Made by a program: the position numbers and the translations under genes
Shown here: positions 1 through 9,665 of the stretch, one piece after another
How positions within the stretch are numbered: the first letter of the stretch is position 1
How the letters are laid out: each line of letters opens with the position of its first letter
Assembly (NCBI GenBank): GCA_040505895.1
Contig: JBEVXU010000007.1
Location: forward strand, 248,001-312,000
Direction of reading: 5' to 3'
Origin: Vondammii sp040505895
GTDB taxonomy: Bacteria > Pseudomonadota > Gammaproteobacteria > Chromatiales > Chromatiaceae
Length of the DNA stretch: 64,000 nt
The notes under the pieces: generated by a model
The model's database searches: none
Seen by the model: only the letters and a program-made list of their open reading frames with translations
What the model was told of the DNA's origin: nothing

Positions 1-2067
1 CGTACCTATGGAGCGTAGTGGATCACCCACCTCATTGAATTCGGTGTTGCAGATTTCGTGTACATACTTGATACGACCATCCCTCATTAACAGGCGGTGG
101 ATGATATCGTAGGGATGGCGTGTTTTTAGTGAACGGGTATAGGCCTCATTGACGGTATCTCTGTCATCGGGGTGGATCAGTTCAAGAAAGGCCTCATAGG
201 ATGCACCAAACTCAGACGGGGCGATATCGAATATCCGATAGATCTCGTTCGACCAAAACAGCTCGCCTGTCACCAAGTCGAGTCTCCAGTGACCCAGATG
301 GGCGTTCTTCTGGGCCTCCTTGAGCATGCTTTCATTCTCAAGGAGACTTGAGTTAGCCTGCGTTAGAGCTGTCTCTGCCCTCTGGCGTTCAGTTATCTCC
401 CTGGCCAGACGCCGGTTCCAGTAGGTGAAGGCGATCAGGAGCAGGGCAACGCCGGCCAACACCTGCCACAGCAGGGTCAAATCGAGACGCTTCTCCAGGG
501 TGATACTCATCCACTTTTGATGAATGGCATTGCGCTCTTGCTCACTGATAATCGAAAAGGCCTTTTTCACACTCGACGCCAGCATCGGCTGCTGCCTATT
601 GATGGCGATGGCGATGTTATGCCGGTAAGGCGTCTCCCCCCCTACTTTGATATTGGTGTAGCCGAGCTGGGAGAGGTGGTAGCTGGTCGTCAACACACTG
701 TCGATGAAGGCGACCACCTGGCCAGAGGAGACCAGCTCCAGTCCCTCGACAATATCATTGACCAATGCCAGTTCGATCTGCGGATGGTTTTCGGCCATGG
801 TTTCGGCAATCGCATAGGCCGATACCACGGCCACCCGCTTGCCGCTGAGCTTACCCAGGTTAGCCACATAGGGCGTATCCTCACCGGTAAAGACGACGAT
901 CGGCATGGAGAGATAGCTATCGGTAAAGTCGAGGTGTTGGCGGCGCTTCTCGGTGGGCACCGCCGCCAGCAGTAGATCGACCTTTCCCTCGCGGGCAAGG
1001 CTGAAGGTCTCATTCCAACTGTCGGTGGCAACCCTCTCAAAACGGATGCCGAGATAACGTTCAAGTAGATCCAGGTAGTCCCGGGTGATGCCCTGATGCA
1101 CGCCATCCTCGTCGATAAACTCCACCGGAGCCCAGTCCTGATCGGCACCGATGCGTACCGTCGGCTGTGTATTGAGCCAGGCACGCTCCTCGGGGGTCAG
1201 TTGGAACTCGAGGGCGGCTGGCCGAGCGATATAGGGCGTATATTCCACATCCACCCACTTTTCATACAGAGTCTCCCGGCTTATGGCCGGGATAGAGGCC
1301 AGCGCCTTATCGATGATCCTGGCCAATTCGGGCCAGTCCCTGCGTACCGCAAAGCCTTGGTCCGCAAATTTAGTCGAGTAGGTGGAGGCAAATTTTAGGT
1401 TCCTCAGGCTATTTTGGCGGATGTGATAGTTGCTCACCTCAAATGATTCGACACAGGCCTCTGCATGACCATCGGCAACCGTCTGCAGACAGGCCAGCGC
1501 CGTATCGACAAACACCCCCTTGATATTGGGGTATTCGTGTACCAGCCGTTCGGTGAGCGCATAGTTTTTAACCAGGGCAACCGTGGCACCCTTCAAGTCA
1601 CGCGGCGTACGAATTCGGGTATTGTCACCGCGGGTGACAATCACCGCCATTACCTGCATCGGGTGCTCGGTAAAGGAAAATAGCGGTGCGCGCTGCGGTG
1701 TGATGGCTGCGGTTGCAATGAGATCGATCTCACCGGTTTCACCGGCTGCCAGCACCTGTTCCCAGCTCAACCCCGGTACCACATCGAAGGTAACACCTAG
1801 CAGAGATTCGATCAGATGCAGGTAATCGAGCCCAAGCCCCTGGTAGCGGCCACCCGGTTCGCGAAAGGTGTAGGGTGGAAAATTGGGGTCGACACCCACC
1901 CGAATCAGTGGATGCGCCTGTAACCAGGCACGCTCCGCTACAGTAAGGGATTGCCTGAACCCCTCCTCATCAACGACCACCGCCATAGCGGACGTCTCGA
2001 GCGGTTGAGTAGCGGCTCCACTACTATAGAGCAGCAAAAGAGAGAGGATGAGTAATAGCGCCCTCAT
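1..2067 (-). CDS. Membrane receptor with two periplasmic SBP domains and PAS domain (3' end cut by window)
   Basis: Reading frame open from ATG at 2067 to the window edge, so the C-terminus is missing. A signal peptide (MRALLLILSLLLLYSSGA) is followed by two family-3 solute-binding (SBP_bac_3) domains. Each opens with the hallmark ERAWL..(H/Q)P..R(I/V)G, near residues 42 and 296. A membrane helix lies at about residues 530-550 (LLWQVLAGVALLLIAF). A PAS/PAC domain follows, ending in a PLRSIGT PAC motif at the window edge. By family knowledge this is a ligand-sensing receptor; a histidine kinase or GGDEF output probably lies outside the window. Same strand as the lipoprotein at 2103-3188 and the giant receptor at 3324-8933, so the three may be co-transcribed and share ligands. 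An earlier ATG at 2078 is followed at once by a stop and is not used. Confidence 0.85.
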   Translation of the reverse strand, partial: MRALLLILSLLLLYSSGAATQPLETSAMAVVVDEEGFRQSLTVAERAWLQAHPLIRVGVDPNFPPYTFREPGGRYQGLGLDYLHLIESLLGVTFDVVPGLSWEQVLAAGETGEIDLIATAAITPQRAPLFSFTEHPMQVMAVIVTRGDNTRIRTPRDLKGATVALVKNYALTERLVHEYPNIKGVFVDTALACLQTVADGHAEACVESFEVSNYHIRQNSLRNLKFASTYSTKFADQGFAVRRDWPELARIIDKALASIPAISRETLYEKWVDVEYTPYIARPAALEFQLTPEERAWLNTQPTVRIGADQDWAPVEFIDEDGVHQGITRDYLDLLERYLGIRFERVATDSWNETFSLAREGKVDLLLAAVPTEKRRQHLDFTDSYLSMPIVVFTGEDTPYVANLGKLSGKRVAVVSAYAIAETMAENHPQIELALVNDIVEGLELVSSGQVVAFIDSVLTTSYHLSQLGYTNIKVGGETPYRHNIAIAINRQQPMLASSVKKAFSIISEQERNAIHQKWMSITLEKRLDLTLLWQVLAGVALLLIAFTYWNRRLAREITERQRAETALTQANSSLLENESMLKEAQKNAHLGHWRLDLVTGELFWSNEIYRIFDIAPSEFGASYEAFLELIHPDDRDTVNEAYTRSLKTRHPYDIIHRLLMRDGRIKYVHEICNTEFNEVGDPLRSIGT

Positions 2068-2102
2068 ATAGCGGGCATACTTACTCCTGCTTAAGGCCAG
2101 GC

Positions 2103-3188
2103 TCACTCTCCCCCCTTCGGTTTTGGTTTCACGAGCTCGTGATAATCTGCCAGTACCTCTTGACTGCCACTCCACACCGACTTCGGATTGGAAGGAAACA
2201 CGAGCAGGCTGTCCAGGGTCGGCATGCCCTTTGGGGCGGGCACATCGGTACGCGCGGGCATGATCCCCAGATGCTTGCTCATGAAAGTCTGTCCCGGTTT
2301 TGACAACACCCAATCGATAAAGGTCTGCGCCGCCTCGCAGGAGATGCAGTCCCGGCTCAGGGCGATGGGACTGGCAATTATGATCGTGCCATCGAGGGGG
2401 TAGAGATAGTCGATAGGCAGTTCGGCATAGAGGGCCTGCAGGCTGCGCACACTGAAGTCGATAACGATCCCGGCATGGAGTTCGCCGCTGGCGACCATCT
2501 CGGCCATATAGCGGTTATTCCTCACTACCGTAACATCGTTCTTTGCCAGCCCCTGCAGATAGTCACGCCCATAGCGCCGGTCCTGCACCAGCGTGGCGAG
2601 GGTATACATGGACGAACCGGAAACCTCCGGGTCGACAACACCGATGCGGCCTTTCCATTGTGGCTCGAGTAACGCCTTGTAACTGCTTGGCGGCTGGCTG
2701 ACCTCCTGCGTGTTGTAGGCGACCACCATGTTCAATAGGCGGCTGCCGGTATAGTAGTGTTCGGCATCACGGAACAGTGGAAAGATCACCGACACCTCGG
2801 GCGAACGGTACTGGCGCAGCAGACCCTGCGCCTTGAGTTCCTCTGCATTGGAAAAGTCGGACACCCAGAGTACATCCGCGCCGACCTTGCCGGCCTCTGC
2901 CTCGTTTTTCACTTGCTTCATAATCTTCGAGGTACCGGTGCGGGTGAGCTCTATGGCAATGCCGGGATAGTGCTTTTCAAACTCCGTCTTGATGCTCTCG
3001 ATCAGCTGCAAGGGCACGGAAGTATAGAGGCGCATCTGCTTGACTTCGGCGGGCGCTGTTGCCACCTCATCTGAATCCCTGCTGCAGGAGAACAGCAACG
3101 GGAGAACAAGCAACAGTACAAGTTTGTTGCGGCAGGCGGTCATCAGAAGGGTGCTGTTTTTTTGTCCATTCATCGCAAATACCCTCAA
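2103..3188 (-). CDS. Extracellular solute-binding lipoprotein (SBP_bac_1/Fe3+-type ABC binding protein family)
   Basis: 361 residues with a lipoprotein signal: hydrophobic LVLLLVLPLLF followed by the lipobox Cys at about residue 35. The mature part (LYTSVPLQLIESIKTEFEKHYPGI, GADVLWVSDF, PPSSYKALLEPQWKGRIGVVDPE, VEGFIDWVLSKPGQ-like tail) is typical of periplasmic proteins that bind ferric iron, phosphonates or similar anions for ABC import. No permease or ATPase gene is adjacent. It sits between two multi-SBP receptors, which suggests that it hands ligand to a sensor or acts as a sensory accessory; this is inference. ATG at 3173 is an equally good start. Confidence 0.8.
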   Translation of the reverse strand: MRVFAMNGQKNSTLLMTACRNKLVLLLVLPLLFSCSRDSDEVATAPAEVKQMRLYTSVPLQLIESIKTEFEKHYPGIAIELTRTGTSKIMKQVKNEAEAGKVGADVLWVSDFSNAEELKAQGLLRQYRSPEVSVIFPLFRDAEHYYTGSRLLNMVVAYNTQEVSQPPSSYKALLEPQWKGRIGVVDPEVSGSSMYTLATLVQDRRYGRDYLQGLAKNDVTVVRNNRYMAEMVASGELHAGIVIDFSVRSLQALYAELPIDYLYPLDGTIIIASPIALSRDCISCEAAQTFIDWVLSKPGQTFMSKHLGIMPARTDVPAPKGMPTLDSLLVFPSNPKSVWSGSQEVLADYHELVKPKPKGGE

Positions 3189-3323
3189 AATTTCATTTCC
3201 AGTTGCACGAGAAACTTGTCGTTATCCACAACAAACCCACCGCTATCCTCATCGTTGATGATAGTACTCAATCATCACCATGCCTCCTTTACTCACGACT
3301 CTATTCTTAATCTGATCACTGCA

Positions 3324-6300
3324 TCATTCCACACTTTTGAATTTTGGCGCCTGCCCGAGCCTTCCCATTAGTCCATTGATCTCCTGTTTCAGGCTGATGA
3401 TCTGCTTCTCACGCCCTACTGCCAGTCGGTTGAAACTTTCCAGCTCACCCATGTAGCGCTTCACCTTCTCCTCAGCACTGATGCGGGCGGACACATCGAT
3501 GATGATACCCTCGAGCCACTCCACCTCCCCAGTATCAGAGAAGATGGCCGAGCCATGTTCTTCCACCCAGCATATTTCTTCATCAGCACGCACAATGCGA
3601 TAGGTCAATTCATACGGTTCCCGCTGCCTCACCGCGGCCCGAACCTTGTCATCTACCAACTGCACATCCTCTGGATAGATGATGCTGGCGAAACTGCGTA
3701 CCTTGTTATGGATAAAGTCGGTTACGGGATAGCCGGAGACCTCCAGTACCGCGTCACTGATGAAGTCTATGGTCCAGTCAGCATCGAGCACGCTGCGGTA
3801 GACCACTCCGGGACTGTTGCTAACCAAGGCACGGAACCGTTCCTCACTTTGACGAAGCTCAACCGTTCGCTCATCTACCAACTCTTCGAGATGTTCTCGA
3901 TAGGTGATCAACTCTTTTTGGGCTAGTTTGCTTTCGGTAATATTTCGCGCAACACCCTCGACGGCAACCACCCTGCCCTGTTGATCAAAGACCGGCGACT
4001 CTTTGACCTCGAGCCAGTACCTCGAACCGTTTTTATGTAATATCTCCAACTCATAGGGTGGCTGCTCCTCACCCTGGATGGAGAGCTGTGAGTGGCGCTC
4101 TACCTCCTCGTTAGCAGGATCGTCGGTCAGGTACTCACTGTAGTGCAGCAGGAAATCTTTCGGCGTATAGCCAAGCATGATCTCAATTGATGGACTGAGA
4201 TAGGTGAACACCCCATCCGTACCGTGGGCATAGAAGAAGTAGTAGTCCTGCACCGACTCAACCAACGCCCGATACTGAGCCTCACTCGTCCTGAGCGCTG
4301 TCGTTTTTCTGTTGACCACCCGATTGAGCTGCCAGTTCCAGAAAACGAGAAGGATGATAACGATGACGGCAGGAACAAGAATCTCCCGCAGTAACGTATA
4401 GTTAAACCCGCGCTCATAGGTTACGGCGATTCTGCGATTATAGATCTCGACACGTTCCTCTTCTGGAATGGCATCCAGTGCCTTCTGCATTAGCCCGGCG
4501 AGAACTGGCTGATCCTTGCGTACACCGATGGAGAGATCGATGCTATAGGGCGTCTTCCCAGTCACCTTGAGGCCGGTGATCCCTTCGCGCCCCATAATGT
4601 GAGTAATATTTGCCAGACTCCCGACAAAGGCGTACGCCTCACCATTTTGTACCGCCTGCAATCCCTCGATAATATTGTTCACCGATTGCAGTGCGATCTC
4701 CGGATGGTTCTCCATCAATATGTCGTGAGAGTCGTGGCCGGAGACCACCGTGACCGTTTTTTCCGCCAGTTCCTTCATTTCGCTGATGTAGGCGACACGC
4801 TGATCAGTCACAATCACGATAGGGAAGCTCAGATAGGGGCGGGTAAAGCGCAGATAGGCATCGCGCCGGGAGGTGCGCACAACGGCAGAGAGAAGCTCCA
4901 ACTCCCCCTTCTTTGCAGCATCGGTGGTTACCTGCCAGCTTTGTGGCGCAGCCGGTTCAATAGTCACACCGAGGGTAGTGGCGATCAGCTCCATGTAGTC
5001 GGCACTCATGCCCTTGTAGCTCCCCTTCTTATCGGCGAACTCCACAGGTGCTGAGTCGATATCGTAGCCGAGACGAAGTACCGGGTTGCGGGCAAGCCAC
5101 TCCTGCTCCTCGCTGGTCAGCTTGAGCCGCTGTACTGTCTCGGCAAACACCCGCCATTTTTCATTTAACTCCTGGACCTCATCCGGAGATACAGAGTTCA
5201 GCGCCTTCTGCATGATGTCCCGCAGGATCGGCCAATCTTTCCTTACACCGATGTAGTGGGGGACAAAACGGAAATCGCCCGCATCGGCGATCTCGCCGCC
5301 AAGCTTCAGGTTGGTCAGGTGGTGGGTGTCGATGTTGTACTGGCTGCTGGCGTAGGCATCGATCCAGGCATCGGCCTGACCGAACCGGACCGCCTTCAGG
5401 CCCTCGAGGGCGTTCTTAACGATAAGCTGCTTGATCTGCGGGTGCTGCTCCTGGATATATTTTGTCATCGTCCAGCCCTCGCCACTGGCCAGGGTCTTGC
5501 CGTAGAGCTGTTTCAGGCTGGTGATGTGTTCGTCACCCTGCCGTACTGCCGCCACGCTGGAGAGGGTGAAGAAGGGCTTGGTATAGTTCATGAACGCTTC
5601 GCGCTCTTTACTATAGTGGAGTGGGTGGATCAAATCGATCTCACCCTGCTTGAACTGTTCCATCAGCTTCGACCAGCTGGCGGAGACAAACTCAAACTGA
5701 ACACCAAGCTTTTCTGACAGCAGACGCATGTAGTCGATGGCAAACCCGGTGGGTTTACCGGCAGTGGTGAAATCGTAGGGGGGCCAGTCCGGTTCATTGG
5801 AGACACGGATAACCGGGTGCGCCCTTAGCCAAGTGAGCTCCTCATCCGTCAGTTCAACCCTCTTTTCCGTCAGTTCGGCCTCAGCCATGGCAATCTCCGG
5901 GCGAGTCCAGCTGCCGAATATCGCCATCACCTCTTCATCGCTCAGCGACACCAATGCCTTGTCGAGAATGGAGGCCAGCTCGGGCCAGTCGTTTCGCACA
6001 CCAAAACGCTGTTCCGACTGCCCCTTGGAGTAGAGGGTGGCGAAGCCGAGATTGGGCAGGCCGGCCTTGGTGATCAGATGGTGTGCCATACCGATGGCAC
6101 CGATTGCTGCGTCCGCCTTGCCGGTAGAGACCGCCTCCAGCGCTTCGATCAGACTATCGACATAATAAGGCTGAATGTTCTCGATCTCCTCAAGAACGAC
6201 CTTGGTTATTGAATACCCCTCAACCAGTGCCACCGTTCTACCCGCAAGCTGCTCTGGCCGGCTGAATACCGGCAAATCCTCATTTCGGGTGATGACATAC

Positions 6301-8933
6301 TGGGCGAGCGAGACATAGGGGCGGGTGAACGAAAACCATCTTCTGCGCTCCGGACTCGCTACCAGAGTCGCGATAACATCGACTTCACGCTGCTGTGCCG
6401 CCGCATAGAGCTTCTTCCACTCCCCTTCGGGGTAGGCCTCAAGTTTTATTCCGGTCCTGCGGGCCACCTCCTTGGCAAAGTCGACGGCGATACCGACAAA
6501 ATCACCTTGTGAGCTGCGGAAACTGTAGGGGGGGTAGTTCTCATCAAAGGCGATGCGAACGACCGGATGCGTCCTGATCCAGGCCAGTTCATCCGCAGAC
6601 AGCTTGACCTTGGCCATCGACTTGCTATCAAGATCCGGGCGTGCCAACCACTTCTCCTCGAGACGTTGGAACTCTTCAACAGAGATGCTGTTGAGCGCCT
6701 TATCGAGAATACCCGTCAATATCGCCCAGTCCTTGCGTACCGCGAGCCGATAGCGCTGATCCCTCCCCCCCAGAGATTCGGTCATGCCGGTAATCCTCAG
6801 GTTGCTGAGGAAGAGGGCACGAATATGGTGGGTCGCTGTTGGCAATTCGGTGAGTGTGGCATCGGTTTGGCCGGTGGCAACCGACCTGATGGCCTCCAGA
6901 TAACTGTCGAAATAGACCAGCTGTTTTTCAGGGACGACCTTTTTCACTGCATCGACCAGGGAGTCCTCTTTGACCACCGCCACACGTTGCCCTTTCAGGT
7001 CCTTCAGCTCATCGAGCCCGACAACATCATCCCGTGTGACAATGACGTTGACCACTTCTTTATAGGGCCGGGTGAACGCCAGGTAATTTTCCCGTTCCTG
7101 TGGGTATTTGAAGATGGTATGGATCAGATCCAGTTCCCTGTTCTCTGCCATCTTCAGCATATTGCTCCAAGTATCCTGCACGTACTCCAGCTCAACACTG
7201 AGCCGTTCCGCCAGAAGCTCGACCAGCTCTACCGAGTAACCGGCCGGCTTACCAGCGATGCGATAGTCAAACGGAGGATAATCAGCCTCACTGGAGACAC
7301 GGATCAGCGGATGTTCCACCAGCCAGGCACGTTCCTCATCGGTGAGCCCCAACTCGACCGCCTTGAGCTCACCCACCCAGGTCTTGTGAATCCTTCTCAC
7401 CTCCTCGCGGCTGATATCGGCCAGGGCACGATCAAGGATGTCTGCCAGAATTGGCCAGTCCTTACGCACCCCAATATTGAGCCTGACCGACGGCTTCTCC
7501 ATCCGCCCCTGCACCATCAGGTTGTAGAGCAGTTCCTTCTCGATAAGGTACATCACCACTGCACGATTGCCGGCATAGGCGTCAGCCTCACCGCGCGAGA
7601 CTGCACCCAGGGCCTCTGCTGTAGAGGGGTACTCACGGACCGTAACCTGCGGATAGTTGTTTCGGAAGAGGCGGGCGTTATAGTAGCCCTCCTCCAGGGC
7701 GATGGTGCGGCCGAAAAGGTCCTGGGCGGAGTCGAAATAGGGTCCATCCTTGCGACCGACATAGATGTGGGGAATGGTCAGGTAAGAGCGGGTAAATTCA
7801 AAAAACGCCTCACGCTCCTTCTTCGGCGTGATATCCATCAAGGCATCGAGCTCTCTGTTTTTGACCTTGCCGTAGCTCTCTTTGAAGGGGGCCGGCTCGA
7901 TCACCAGCCGGCCACCGAGACGCTGATTGATGGCATTGATATAGTCGGCACCGATCCCTCTCGGCACACCATTTTGACTGACAAAATTGAGTGGCGGCCA
8001 TGCATTCATAGCACCAACGTGTATGCGCGGGTGCTCATCCAACCACGCCCTCTCTTCGGGTGAGAGCCCTTGTGCAAAGCGCTCTGTGATCACCGACCCA
8101 CCGTTGATGCGGGGAAAGGGGTTGATGATGCGCGAGCGCTCCTGCTGTGGAATAGCATCCAGCGCCTTCTGCAGGATATCGCGTAGGACAGGCCAATCCT
8201 TGCGCACACCGATGGCGTTTACAGAGGCGCTCTCCGAGATCTTGCCTTGTGCCTTGAGGTTGCTAATCAGCTCATTCTCAATGATATACATCGCCACAGC
8301 ACGATTACCTATATAGGCATCTGTTTCACCTTTAGAGAGAGCATCGAGGGCATCACTGGTGGTGGTGAACTCCTTGACCGTGACCTGCGGGTACTCCTTT
8401 TTCAGTATCTTGACGATGAAGAATCCCCGCTCCACACCGACGGTCTTGCCGGCCAGGTCGGCAATAGATGCCTTATAGGTCTCATCCTTGTGGGTAAAGA
8501 TGACATGGGGAACTTCGATATAGGGATTGGTGAAGTTGAAGAAGGGTTCTCGGTCTGGCCGGGGGGTGATATCCATCAACGCATCGAGGCGCTGCTCCTT
8601 TACCGCTTCATAGGTATCTTTCCAATGCCCAGGGACGATCTCGATTCGATTGCCGAGACGCTTGCTGAGGGAGTTGATGAACTCGACACCAATCCCCTGT
8701 GGCTGCCCCCGACTATCGACATAGTCCATCGGCGGCCAGGCGTTCATGATGCCTATGCGTATCTTTGGATGTTCTTCCAACCAGGCCCGTTCACTATCAG
8801 ATAGATCAATGGTTATGGAAGGCTCTGCAGCAGCCGGAAGCACCATCAGCCAACTGATTAGAAAAAATAACGCAGTGATCACTTTTTGTTGTTGGTATCT
8901 CATAGAAGTATATTTGCGGCAGTGGCGGCCCAA
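3324..8933 (-). CDS. Giant membrane receptor with six tandem SBP_bac_3 domains and two PAS domains
   Basis: 1869 residues. A signal peptide (ALFFLISWLMVLPAAAEP) precedes six consecutive family-3 solute-binding domains. Each begins with (E)(R/L)(A/T)W(L/I)..(H/N)P..R(I/V) and a PP(M/L/F/Y) or AP motif, near residues 47, 298, 538, 786, 1034 and 1278, so the repeat period is about 245 residues. One membrane helix (about 1515-1533) separates them from two PAS domains (about 1551-1664 and 1694-1818). The protein ends in a short coiled coil containing FNRLAVGREKQIISLKQEI. There is no kinase, GGDEF, EAL or receiver domain, so output must go through a partner, possibly the neighbouring PAS receptor at 1-2067 (inference). 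The C-terminal coil resembles linkers that precede kinase modules in related PAS proteins. A G12 tract lies about 105 bp upstream. Confidence 0.88.
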   Translation of the reverse strand: MGRHCRKYTSMRYQQQKVITALFFLISWLMVLPAAAEPSITIDLSDSERAWLEEHPKIRIGIMNAWPPMDYVDSRGQPQGIGVEFINSLSKRLGNRIEIVPGHWKDTYEAVKEQRLDALMDITPRPDREPFFNFTNPYIEVPHVIFTHKDETYKASIADLAGKTVGVERGFFIVKILKKEYPQVTVKEFTTTSDALDALSKGETDAYIGNRAVAMYIIENELISNLKAQGKISESASVNAIGVRKDWPVLRDILQKALDAIPQQERSRIINPFPRINGGSVITERFAQGLSPEERAWLDEHPRIHVGAMNAWPPLNFVSQNGVPRGIGADYINAINQRLGGRLVIEPAPFKESYGKVKNRELDALMDITPKKEREAFFEFTRSYLTIPHIYVGRKDGPYFDSAQDLFGRTIALEEGYYNARLFRNNYPQVTVREYPSTAEALGAVSRGEADAYAGNRAVVMYLIEKELLYNLMVQGRMEKPSVRLNIGVRKDWPILADILDRALADISREEVRRIHKTWVGELKAVELGLTDEERAWLVEHPLIRVSSEADYPPFDYRIAGKPAGYSVELVELLAERLSVELEYVQDTWSNMLKMAENRELDLIHTIFKYPQERENYLAFTRPYKEVVNVIVTRDDVVGLDELKDLKGQRVAVVKEDSLVDAVKKVVPEKQLVYFDSYLEAIRSVATGQTDATLTELPTATHHIRALFLSNLRITGMTESLGGRDQRYRLAVRKDWAILTGILDKALNSISVEEFQRLEEKWLARPDLDSKSMAKVKLSADELAWIRTHPVVRIAFDENYPPYSFRSSQGDFVGIAVDFAKEVARRTGIKLEAYPEGEWKKLYAAAQQREVDVIATLVASPERRRWFSFTRPYVSLAQYVITRNEDLPVFSRPEQLAGRTVALVEGYSITKVVLEEIENIQPYYVDSLIEALEAVSTGKADAAIGAIGMAHHLITKAGLPNLGFATLYSKGQSEQRFGVRNDWPELASILDKALVSLSDEEVMAIFGSWTRPEIAMAEAELTEKRVELTDEELTWLRAHPVIRVSNEPDWPPYDFTTAGKPTGFAIDYMRLLSEKLGVQFEFVSASWSKLMEQFKQGEIDLIHPLHYSKEREAFMNYTKPFFTLSSVAAVRQGDEHITSLKQLYGKTLASGEGWTMTKYIQEQHPQIKQLIVKNALEGLKAVRFGQADAWIDAYASSQYNIDTHHLTNLKLGGEIADAGDFRFVPHYIGVRKDWPILRDIMQKALNSVSPDEVQELNEKWRVFAETVQRLKLTSEEQEWLARNPVLRLGYDIDSAPVEFADKKGSYKGMSADYMELIATTLGVTIEPAAPQSWQVTTDAAKKGELELLSAVVRTSRRDAYLRFTRPYLSFPIVIVTDQRVAYISEMKELAEKTVTVVSGHDSHDILMENHPEIALQSVNNIIEGLQAVQNGEAYAFVGSLANITHIMGREGITGLKVTGKTPYSIDLSIGVRKDQPVLAGLMQKALDAIPEEERVEIYNRRIAVTYERGFNYTLLREILVPAVIVIILLVFWNWQLNRVVNRKTTALRTSEAQYRALVESVQDYYFFYAHGTDGVFTYLSPSIEIMLGYTPKDFLLHYSEYLTDDPANEEVERHSQLSIQGEEQPPYELEILHKNGSRYWLEVKESPVFDQQGRVVAVEGVARNITESKLAQKELITYREHLEELVDERTVELRQSEERFRALVSNSPGVVYRSVLDADWTIDFISDAVLEVSGYPVTDFIHNKVRSFASIIYPEDVQLVDDKVRAAVRQREPYELTYRIVRADEEICWVEEHGSAIFSDTGEVEWLEGIIIDVSARISAEEKVKRYMGELESFNRLAVGREKQIISLKQEINGLMGRLGQAPKFKSVE

Positions 8934-9037
8934 GTTAGTTCTACTTATTACAGCTCACATTTGTAAAGTTTAGTCATTTATTTCAATAAATGTAGCCAAA
9001 CGGCCTCAACTAGCCCCCACATTGCATAAAAAAACAA

Positions 9038-9049
9038 GGGGGGGGGGGG
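9038..9049. repeat. G12 homopolymer tract upstream of the giant receptor
   Basis: Twelve consecutive G on the plus strand (C12 on the coding strand of the receptor), 105-116 bp upstream of its ATG at 8933. Tracts of this length are prone to slippage during replication. The position is compatible with promoter-spacing phase variation. Confidence 0.9.
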
Positions 9050-9224
9050 AACAAAAGACCATTCCTTCGGGAGACAATTAAGAGTAGCAGGGGTTGGAAG
9101 GGATTCCTGCTTTTCCCGCCGAGGGAATCTCTGAATAAGTCTGGACGAATTGAGTTGTGCTCAGGAGGCGCAAGATCAAGGCGAAGATCGCAGCTGAGGC
9201 TACCGCGTCCTGCTCTCGACCCTT

Positions 9225-9319
9225 ACCTACGTCCATGTAGGTAATAGCAGACTATTAGCAAGATTTTCAACAAGAAAGCAGTGCTTTCGTTGATGGTATT
9301 CAGTGTAACTGAATACCAT
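9225..9319. repeat. Cluster of three intergenic hairpins
   Basis: Three inverted repeats lie in 95 bp: ACCTAC/GTAGGT at 9225-9242 with a 6-nt loop; GAAAGCA/TGCTTTC at 9274-9288 with a 1-nt loop; and a perfect 12-bp stem ATGGTATTCAGT/ACTGAATACCAT at 9293-9319 with loop GTA. There is no gene here. The pattern looks like a mobile intergenic repeat unit; 8934-9506 shows no other coding signal. Confidence 0.7.
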
Positions 9320-9506
9320 TGAGCAATAGCTCCTGAGTGCAAGGCAATCGTTCATGACTTGCTCAGAGGTTCTAGGCCCCTCTGCCGGAGATATAACGAC
9401 ACACTATTCAGTTATCAATGTTAAGGAGCTGCTATATGTGGCACAGAGGCTAAAAAAGCTGGCTGTCAAACATACGCTCATGACTTTACTTCGCACAATC
9501 GGCAAT

Positions 9507-9545
9507 AAAAAAAGAGCTTCTGATAAAAAATCAGAAACCCTTTTT
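9507..9545 (-). terminator. Rho-independent terminator, minus strand
   Basis: On the minus strand a TTCTGA/TCAGAA core stem with flanking AAAAAG/CTTTTT arms is followed by a run of T. It lies about 40 bp beyond the copy of the tRNA-fMet 3' end at 9587, so it may be the original tRNA terminator left behind when the island inserted. Confidence 0.6.
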
Positions 9546-9586
9546 AGTTCAACAAGTTATATATATATATCGTAACTTGTCCGTTG

Positions 9587-9606
9587 TGTGGTAGCGGGGG
9601 CAGGAT
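9587..9606. other. Left attachment-site repeat of the island (attL copy)
   Basis: tgtggtagcgggggcaggat is identical to 56188-56207, which covers the 3' end of tRNA-fMet and the last codons of the serine recombinase at 54644. The match stops after 20 bp. A shorter copy (15 bp) lies at 11611-11625. These are read as site-specific integration boundaries. Confidence 0.8.
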
Positions 9607-9665
9607 AGGTTCACTCCCTACGCTGATAATCCGCCTGAACATGCTAACGACTTAGAGACAAGCTT

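Noticed and set aside
6567..8063. 498-codon open frame on the plus strand
   Set aside because: Fully antisense to the giant receptor, whose domains are clear; long antisense frames arise from its codon use. No recognisable domain.
9561..9570. AT dinucleotide run as possible promoter or origin
   Set aside because: Too short and without associated boxes.
9354..9575. 73-codon plus-strand frame
   Set aside because: No ribosome-binding site, runs through the terminator and ends in an AT repeat; no conserved features.
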